Part shown: one piece after another, positions 57,149 through 64,000 of the stretch
Layout: each line of letters starts with the position of its first letter
How positions within the stretch are numbered: position 1 is the stretch's first letter
From: Antedon mediterranea
Taxonomy: Eukaryota; Echinodermata; Crinoidea; Comatulida; Antedonidae
NCBI RefSeq assembly: GCF_964355755.1
Contig: NC_092672.1
Span: 35,150,501 to 35,214,500 of the forward strand
Reading direction: 5' to 3'
DNA length: 64,000 bases
Program-made: the position numbers and the translations under genes
The notes under the pieces: generated by a model
Told to the model about the DNA's origin: nothing
Databases searched by the model: none
Seen by the model: the letters and a program-made list of their open reading frames with translations, nothing else

Positions 57149-59980
57149 ATGAAACGAGCGTCTGCCAGGTCGGAACTTGAGGTGAAGCCAGAGCGACTAT
57201 CGACCAATGAGGTGCCAGTAGGGCGTACACTACCTGAATGGTACCTCCCCGGTCCGTTTCTCCATGATGTTAGAATTTTGGCTTTTTCGTTTGTGTGCCT
57301 CACTGTCGTGCTATTACTATCAGGAGAGATGTTGTTAACTGTCCTAGCTCTTGGCTCTCTTGTAATTCACATCATTGACAATGTCGGTGCTAAGCAGCAA
57401 GCTGTCGCCGGTTATCTCTGTGTTTTTATCGCAGCCGAGTTAACCGTGATATATTCGGCAATCCCGTTACTTTGGGTTTCGCTTTACAACGTCATTCTGA
57501 TATTTGCGTTGAACGCTTTTGTGGTGTTTACCGGAGGTTGGGTGCTTCTTCACTTTGACGCATTTCTTCAAGTAGAGCCGTCATTAACAGTTTTTATCGA
57601 AACTTCACTTTTTACATTTTATCCAGGAATATGTATTATCGTAATGTCGTGGATGGTCGCACAAGCTTTAAGCATTTCAGCCGTTCCGTATGGCCTTGTC
57701 GTCTTTGGGTTTATTAGCGGTCAGCTGTTTTTACCGCAACACCCATCGTCATTCCATAAATCAAAACCCAAACAATCATTACAAAGTGTGCTATGCCCAG
57801 TTGAAGTAACTACTGTTTTAATGATATACAACATAATTCCAATGCAATCATTCATATTCATAAATTTTTGGAGTATTTTTGAACTGAAAGTATTTTTGAA
57901 ATTTATTTTTGTAATTTCATGTCCTGTTTTCCTTACAACTCTTCTAGATGTGCATTATGTTTTGGAATATTATGAAATAAGTCTTCGTAAGAAAACCATT
58001 GTCCGATGGGTTTCTGGTTTGATATCATTAACAATCATTTACTTTGTAACTTATCTAGACAATTTGGTTTCAAGTGGATTATTATCTTGGTTACCTGTAG
58101 TGTTGATGGTGACTGTTCTTCTTGGTATTTTTATGAGTCAAAAAAAGACTTCTGGTCGAAAAATCATGATCGTCTTTCTTGCCTGCGGTTCTTGTATTTT
58201 GTACATTTCTATGATCTTGTCGGTAATACCAACAAATTTAGTAGCTTGGGGAGTCATTACCAAAGTCATTTGGTTGTTACTAGCATGCAATGCAGCACTC
58301 ACGGTGGCGTGTGTCATTACAGCCGCAGTGTCAACAAAAGAACATCTTTCCGATCTGCTTTTATGTAGCGTCGCTGTGTTGGTGTTCAGCGAGCATCAGT
58401 TTCTCTCAATCGGATTGTATTCACATGGCATGCTAGCGGCTACAATCGCTATTGAATGTTATACGTTTTCAAGACTACAGAACGCTGGGAAGGTGTCATG
58501 GTACGTCACATGGTTATCTATGGGGATGCACGCAACAAAATTTCCAGTGATCATTGAAAGCCAATTAAATCTAGAGAATTCTCATCATATAACTGCTTCG
58601 CCAATTGTAGACAAGTTATTTATAGCAATGTTTATTCTAGCAGTTAGTAAATTATTCTTTTTCGAATCTCGTCACTCGGTTCCTCTTCATCACGCCATCA
58701 TGTACGCTTTTAGCATAACCATTTTATCGTTGCTTGTTACGGACTCTCTCCTGCAGCCCTTGTTCATCATGATCAGTCATATTGATTTTAATACAGCTGG
58801 TTCTATAGCGCTTGTATTGTTAACCTCCGGTATTCTGCTTCTAAAACTAACAATGTGTCACATGACAAAGTTTAAAGATGCAAAGACATTGAACATGATA
58901 TCAATACTGCTTGGGGTTTTCATATTTGTTTTGCAGCCATCCTCTGATGCAACGTTTTCTAACATTTGTAACATCCTTCTCCTCGTGTCGTTCCTTGTCT
59001 GTATAATATTATTCCTAACGAGGTCGCCGCGATCACACCATTTATGTTTGGATTTAATATACTCACTTATCATTGGAGGACCATTAGGACTCAAAGCCTA
59101 TCAACTATTAATCAATTCTGAACATTTTACGTTTATAAATATAACGATTTATCTATTAGCTTCATCTTTGACAACTTTCGTTCACATTTCGGTACTTTTA
59201 TGGTCACCTTCCACGAAAAACAAAAACACAAGTACGGCATTTTTACCAAGTTTTACTATAATTATTTCAGTTCTTTTTCTAACAATTTACATTTTGGAGT
59301 ACAAACAAATCGGTTCAACAGACAAATATACCAATATGGGTGATTTTTACGGGAAATATTCTCCCCCATGTACAAAAGTTTTTATGTTATATTTTTTAAG
59401 TGTGGCTGTAAATCTAAAAAGTTTGCTTGTTAGAATCACCGCTGACAACCCGTTTGGTGTCATTTATCCAAGTTCGCTCCCCACTGCCGTTAACCTGGCA
59501 ACACTTTTATCATATACACTTCTCGTATTTAACTACCCACCTGATATTTTGCCAGAATTATGGGCTTGTGTTTGTTCTGTGGTTTTTCTGCTCATTACAA
59601 AAGATAATTTGTTTTTCTCAAGAATAGAAAAATTAAAAAAACCTGGTATTGTATTCACTTCTTGTGTAGTAGTCTTGTATATTGCAACATTGTACGAAAA
59701 TAGCATTTGGAAAATTGGTGTTACTTTTAGAGGCTTATTAGAATTGTTTATCGGTTGTATTGTGTCACCTGTTTTTTACTCTGTTTGTGCCTTTGTTTTG
59801 AATCGTTTTTATGTAATGCGTATCAAACTAGTTGTGTTTCTCAGTCCAGTCTGTGTACTTCTAGCCCTCTTTGGTACATCCCCAGCTAGCTGTATGTTGG
59901 GCTCTCTTGGGTTAGTATCTGGGCTCGGAAGTAGCTACCTAGCAGTGCCCTCTTCAGATGTTGTAGACAATTTACATTAG
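57149..59980 (+). CDS. Intronless multi-pass membrane protein, unidentified
   Basis: A single open frame encodes 943 residues without introns. I do not recognise the family. After a soluble N-terminus of about 45 residues (MKRASARSELEVKPERLSTN, then LPEWYLPGPF) nearly the whole protein is hydrophobic: by eye about 20 or more membrane helices separated by short loops. Longer loops occur near residue 205 (LPQHPSSFHKSKPKQ) and around 695-745 (WSPSTKNKNT; YKQIGSTDKYTNMGDFYGKY). No ABC, kinase, GPI-synthesis or transporter signature is visible to me. The first ATG follows a plausible acceptor (57137-57139), so an upstream non-coding exon is likely. It could be a retrogene or an anciently intronless gene. 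AT-rich DNA with AATAAAAA at 60348 follows. Confidence 0.85.
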   Translation: MKRASARSELEVKPERLSTNEVPVGRTLPEWYLPGPFLHDVRILAFSFVCLTVVLLLSGEMLLTVLALGSLVIHIIDNVGAKQQAVAGYLCVFIAAELTVIYSAIPLLWVSLYNVILIFALNAFVVFTGGWVLLHFDAFLQVEPSLTVFIETSLFTFYPGICIIVMSWMVAQALSISAVPYGLVVFGFISGQLFLPQHPSSFHKSKPKQSLQSVLCPVEVTTVLMIYNIIPMQSFIFINFWSIFELKVFLKFIFVISCPVFLTTLLDVHYVLEYYEISLRKKTIVRWVSGLISLTIIYFVTYLDNLVSSGLLSWLPVVLMVTVLLGIFMSQKKTSGRKIMIVFLACGSCILYISMILSVIPTNLVAWGVITKVIWLLLACNAALTVACVITAAVSTKEHLSDLLLCSVAVLVFSEHQFLSIGLYSHGMLAATIAIECYTFSRLQNAGKVSWYVTWLSMGMHATKFPVIIESQLNLENSHHITASPIVDKLFIAMFILAVSKLFFFESRHSVPLHHAIMYAFSITILSLLVTDSLLQPLFIMISHIDFNTAGSIALVLLTSGILLLKLTMCHMTKFKDAKTLNMISILLGVFIFVLQPSSDATFSNICNILLLVSFLVCIILFLTRSPRSHHLCLDLIYSLIIGGPLGLKAYQLLINSEHFTFINITIYLLASSLTTFVHISVLLWSPSTKNKNTSTAFLPSFTIIISVLFLTIYILEYKQIGSTDKYTNMGDFYGKYSPPCTKVFMLYFLSVAVNLKSLLVRITADNPFGVIYPSSLPTAVNLATLLSYTLLVFNYPPDILPELWACVCSVVFLLITKDNLFFSRIEKLKKPGIVFTSCVVVLYIATLYENSIWKIGVTFRGLLELFIGCIVSPVFYSVCAFVLNRFYVMRIKLVVFLSPVCVLLALFGTSPASCMLGSLGLVSGLGSSYLAVPSSDVVDNLH

Positions 59981-60180
59981 CTCATAATTTAAGCCACACA
60001 GCTTAAAGTATTCATTTTTATACAGTAACTAATGCATTAGTAAAATTGTTTTGTTACTGTTTATGAGGAGGATAATGGTTTGAAGAATTTACTACGTATA
60101 AGATGACAACAATTTTCTTTTTTGTTGGGTACTGTTTTTTTACAGTGGCATTTTAATGTTAATTGCTCAAAAGACATTAA

Positions 60181-60292
60181 AGGACCACTGGACACAGGAC
60201 CATATTTTAACAACGTAACTCGCGATGGTTCTGAAATCAACATCCCTAATAGTAATGCATTTTTAAAATATGGTCCTTGGTCAAGTTGTCCT
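60181..60292. mobile_element. TTAA-flanked MITE (piggyBac-like)
   Basis: Inverted ends AGGACCACTGG and AGGACAACTTG continue into AGGACCATATTTTA. TTAA flanks both sides (60177-60180, 60293-60296). 112 bases, no coding capacity. TTAA is the known piggyBac target, but the terminal bases are not classic piggyBac. Confidence 0.65.
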
Positions 60293-60487
60293 TTAAATTT
60301 TGGCTAGAAAGGAAAGTTTATTAAACCTGTATTTTGTATTCAGTGTTAATAAAAATATTTAAAAAATTATTAATATTTGTAACTACAGTATTAATATTCA
60401 ATAATTAATTAATATTTAATCAAACAAATTCATGTAATTCATTTATAATAAATGATTGTGTTATAAATATAACTATATAAAGATATG

Positions 60488-60665
60488 TTTGTTCCCGAAA
60501 ATATTAAAAAATATTGATTAAAATCAAATTTTTAATAGGCTAGTTTTACAAAAAATAGAGCTTTTTGCCAATATATTTTTGGTCAAAGTGGATAACAATT
60601 ATGTGACATTAAAATTGCCTATTCCTATTCAACAGAAAATGTTTTACAATTATTTTTTTTTTGTT
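60488..60665. mobile_element. MITE family B, partial, inverted
   Basis: The complement reads AATAGGCAATTTTAATGTCA and CCACTTTGACCAAAAATAT, matching the middle of the family B copies. The ends are not preserved. Confidence 0.5.
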
Positions 60666-61067
60666 GTGGGGCGTTGTGGTTGGGACTGTATGTCTTTATT
60701 GTTTCATTGTGTCAACAATAAATAAATATAGCTAAGAAATATTGTTAACAGTAGTACTGAAATCAAATTTGTAAATTTTTTTGTTTTACAGGGCTTTCAG
60801 TTGGTTAACAGAAATAAAAAGACTTTCGATTAAATTTTATTTTGTGTTTTGTTTTGTGTAAATAATTATGTGAACTAAATAATATTGAAAGTAATGATAA
60901 TGATGACAGTAATTAATAAACCATAGCGGCAATATAAAAAGTACATTGAATATGTTTTTTATTTCATATGAGGAAAATCATATTTCATACTAACAGTACA
61001 ATGTTAAGCTACCAAATCAATCGTAAGCTTTCACTTGTCTCTCCTCTTATAATAAAATTGGAAATTT

Positions 61068-61303
61068 ATATATTTAGGCAAATTGCCAAGGATAACCATG
61101 AGCGAATTCATTCACTATCCGTCTTAAAGGTATCAATCCTGTTCACAAGACAAACATATACACAAGATGCTCTACATAAACAAAGTCTTATTACATGTCT
61201 TTGGGAAGTGGAGTTGTCATTAAAAACAAATCATGACAGGACTTGAACCCAGGAATCTTGAATTGGTAGCCAAGCATCATAACTACCAAACCACAACTCC
61301 ACT
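61068..61303 (-). mobile_element. tRNA-derived SINE, family 2
   Basis: The minus strand starts GTGGAGTTGTGGTTTGGTAG, has GGGTTCAAGTCC (61250-61239) as B box, and ends GGTTATCCTTGGCAATTTGC. It matches the copy at 29052-29300 over nearly the full length. Confidence 0.8.
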
Positions 61304-61807
61304 GTGGACTAATTATGCATCTTGTATTTTATAAACAACCCGAATACATTTTCTATTCAACGTCTTCACCACCAAAAAAAAAGCTGATACATCAAGTTGT
61401 TGCACTTTACTTTAATTGTATGTACAGTAAAAAAAAAACTTTCAGTTGATTTGATCATTTATAACCATTATTTTAACTTGGTCCTGTGTTTGCTGCTAAG
61501 GTAATTTATTCACTATTTATTTGTTTCAGTTGAAAGAACACTTTGACAAAAAAATGTAGATTGGGTGACCTGGCTTAGAAAGAAGAATAAAAATTGAATA
61601 AAAGATAAAAGATTATACTATAGTACTGTGTTACAATAGTAAAGATAATCGTGTTGATATTTACAATATGCGGCAGCAGCAGCCAGAGGAATTCATTTGA
61701 CAGAGGCTGCGTTCACACTTTATTATGTTCATCAAATGCTGCATCGGAGCGTTTACAAGAGCACCAGCATCATTTACGGACCTGCCAATAGGTTAGATCA
61801 TTATTTT

Positions 61808-61920
61808 AAGCTCTGTCTACACTATCAATCAAAAGTGTGATGTGCCAAAATATGATATGACATCATCATGTCCATATATGAGCACATAAATTTTTTTTTG
61901 ATAGTGTAAACAGAGCTTTA
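61808..61920. mobile_element. MITE family A upstream of YDJC
   Basis: Both ends are present, with a short interior. The CArG-like word is mutated (CCATATATGA). Confidence 0.75.
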
Positions 61921-62357
61921 GATTTTTTATCACAGGTTTTTGTCTCTGCATTGTCCGAATGATTTTTCATTGCTCTCTCTATTTTGTTTCCTCTTGCAAT
62001 ATCATACATATTATAATCATAATCATACATAATACGTTTAGGCAGATCTAGTTCTAGAGCATTTCTTGTTCTGTAACTGACACAGAATGTTTTTCAAACA
62101 CATTTTTCCCATGTACAGTACCATTTTATACGTACACTGGCCAAATATATGTATTACGGTGTGCCTGCTTTATAATTTACTCGTTTCTAGCAAAATGTAA
62201 GTAAATCACTATATGTGCTTAAACGCCCCTTTTAGATATGAGTGAACTTGTACGGAAAAACTTTTTATTGGCGGTTATTGCCCTAAGCAATATTGAGATG
62301 ACTTTTAAAATAATTTACGAATTTACGCTTTTTCCGACAGAAGTAAGCACTCCTTTG

Positions 62358-63894
62358 ATGAAGAGACTTGTTGTAAATGGTGATGACTTTGGCTACAGTG
62401 TACAGAGAAACAAAGGTCTTGTAGAGTGTTACAAGAACCGGTCAATCAGCAGCACGTCACTATTAATAAACGGCGTTGCTGTGGATGATGCGGTGCATTA
62501 TATTAAACAGCTTGCTATTCCTACAGGTTTGTGTAATTTATGCGTGCTTAACTTGCACGCTTTATTATAATGATTTATTCAAAATAAACTACAACACAGA
62601 CAAGACAGTTTAGTTAAGTTCACAATCTTGACAGCGTATTCCAAACTTAATTACATTCAACCACAGTGCACGTCGTGTGCTAATAACAACCAATAAAATG
62701 CAAATATACTACATCATTTCCGCCCTTGCAATTTCAATGGATTGCCCCTTTTTATATTTAGTTTGTACTCCTTTACACTAGTCCAACATTTGACATAGTA
62801 AAACACAACCAGTTTACAGTTTTGGGAAAGTTGATTTTTTGGTTTAACTTGGATCTTGAAGTTGGAAAACAATGTGTTTGCAATTGAATATGATCCGATG
62901 ATTGGTACCATCTGATAATCGATAGTATCAGATAATCGATAGCATCAGGTAATCGATACCATCAGATAATATAATGTCAGAAAATCAATACCATCAGATA
63001 ATCGATAGTATCAGATAATCGATACCATCAGATAATCAATAGTATCAGATAATCGATACCGTCCGATAATCGATAGCATCAGGTAATCGATACTATCAGA
63101 TAATCGAATGTCAGATAATCAATACCATCAGATAATCGATAGTATCAGATAATTGATACCATCAGATAATCAATAGTATCAGATAATCAATACCATCAGA
63201 TAATCGATACCATCAGATAATCAATACCATCCAATTAATAATGAAAACTGTGTGTAGTTGGTCGCTTTCAAACTAGCATAGGTGTTTAGCACCTGTTTGG
63301 TCTTTCCATGCATCCTTTTAAATTGTTTTGTCTTCTTTGTAATGTATATGGCAGAAATTGAATAAATAAATAAATAAAAAATAATCAATAGCATCCGATA
63401 ATCAATACTATCAGATAATCAATATCATCAGATAGTCGATACCATCAGATAATCGATAGTATCAGATATTTGCTTTAATGGTTTTTGTTTATTTTAATTG
63501 TTGTTTAGGCTTGCATCTCAACTTAACTGAAGGGCATCCGGTGGGGAAGCAATGCGATTCTTTGATGGACGAAAACAAAGCATTTCTTGGAAAACATGGA
63601 TTTCGAGATGCTCTGCAAAAGCAACAAATAAACTTTCTTGATATATGTATGTACTAGCAAAGATTTTCAAACTTAGTTTTTAAACAATTCCAGTAAAATT
63701 CCTGTAATTTAGATTTAACCACTTTTTATTCCCAGTTTTAATATTTTGTTCTCCTTGATATGTTAAAGTTATCATTGAAACAACTATTTATTTTGTAGAT
63801 GCAGAGATAGTTGCTCAGGTAAAGTTGTTCATTACAAAATGTGAACAAAAACCTACTCATATAGATGGACACCAACATGTGCATATTCTCCCAG
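62358..63894 (+). CDS. YDJC: YdjC-family carbohydrate deacetylase (5' exons)
   Basis: YDJC proteins are metal-dependent deacetylases of a NodB-like fold, thought to act on acetylated oligosaccharides. Exons 62358-62526, 63509-63646 and 63799-63894 join in frame; the gene runs off the right edge. It starts MKRLVVNGDDFGYSVQRNKG with the catalytic Asp pair, continues SSTSLLINGVAV and IPTGLHLNLTEGHPV, then HIDGHQHVHILP with the metal-binding His residues. This is about 134 residues of a family of roughly 300. I prefer ATG 62358 because the family starts just before RLVV. An in-frame ATG at 62238 would add 40 residues and could be used if the exon begins near 62236. Intron 1 carries a minisatellite. 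Confidence 0.92.
62893..63466. repeat. 17-bp minisatellite in YDJC intron 1
   Basis: About 25 units of CAGATAATCGATACCAT and variants (CAATAGTAT, CGATAGCAT). The array is interrupted at about 63242-63388 by a retrotransposon 3' end. Confidence 0.9.
63256..63388 (+). mobile_element. LINE 3' UTR inserted in the YDJC minisatellite
   Basis: Contains GCATAGGTGTTTAGCACCTG, TTGTTTTGTCTTCTTTGTAA and ATGTATATGGCAGAAATTGA, then (AATA)n, the same as the complement of 41490-41640. No coding part is present. Confidence 0.75.
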
Positions 63895-64000
63895 GTAATT
63901 GTTATGAATAAATGAATATTGATATATATTTGTGAATAAATTAGTACTAATTATTATTATTAATATAATATGGATAAAATCAATTTAGAATATCATTAAG
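63895..64000. other. YDJC intron 3, cut by the window edge
   Basis: AT-rich intron beginning with the donor GTAATT. The rest of the gene is outside the window. Confidence 0.7.

Larger units (their letters stand above)
59981..62357. other. Intergenic: membrane protein gene / YDJC
   Basis: Contents: 3' UTR, a small piggyBac-like MITE (60181-60292), AT-rich DNA with a partial family B repeat (60488-60665), a family 2 SINE on the minus strand (61068-61303), and a family A MITE (61808-61920). A possible YDJC leader lies around 61660-61790. An acceptor-like CTTTTAG ends at 62235, three bases before an upstream in-frame ATG (62238). Confidence 0.5.

Overview
This window is nuclear DNA from an animal. 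Genes are split by many GT-AG introns, coding density is low, the sequence is AT-rich, and there are many transposon remnants and minisatellites. The ten genes are all conserved animal genes, and every identification rests on reading the exons and comparing them with known families. An ambulacrarian (echinoderm or hemichordate) is my best guess, because of the deuterostome-like proteins and the clusters of TAGGCCTA, but the species cannot be fixed from the sequence alone.

Layout, left to right: ANAPC7 (+, last four exons, 237-2245); MUL1 (+, 3884-5395); GPR143 (-, 9832-6489, eight exons); GOSR1 (+, 11877-17655, seven exons); METTL16 (+, 20430-24511, seven coding exons); EIF3C (+, 25508-34314, twenty coding exons); an ANKRD13-family gene (+, 36739-45950, thirteen exons); QPRT (-, 53565-52018, three exons); an unidentified intronless gene for a 943-residue multi-pass membrane protein (+, 57149-59980); and the first coding exons of YDJC (+, 62358 to beyond the right edge). 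I rebuilt exon junctions by hand, and reading frames close across all splice sites of the complete genes. The genes are unrelated housekeeping functions (ubiquitin ligation, vesicle fusion, RNA methylation, translation initiation, NAD synthesis), each with its own transcription unit and no operon logic.

The space between exons is dominated by mobile and repeated DNA. One MITE family (family A, TA target duplication, inverted ends starting AAGCTCTGTCTACACTATCA) has about 27 full or partial copies. Its interior carries perfect CArG boxes (CCAAATATGG, CCATATATGG), often in tandem. I also see a second MITE family, two tRNA-derived SINE families, fragments of two non-LTR retrotransposons, a Harbinger-like element with a MADF-domain exon, a foldback element beside the QPRT start codon, and five other inverted-repeat elements whose target duplications are TTA, TA, TTAA or TAAA-like. 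Minisatellites sit in introns of METTL16, EIF3C and YDJC, and a 3.3-kb array with a 1032-bp higher-order repeat lies downstream of ANKRD13.

The observations most worth a second look are the CArG-carrying MITE family, the recurrent AGAGGGCGC (CTCF-like core) motif near gene 5' ends, the higher-order minisatellite, the foldback element at QPRT, and the unidentified intronless membrane protein.
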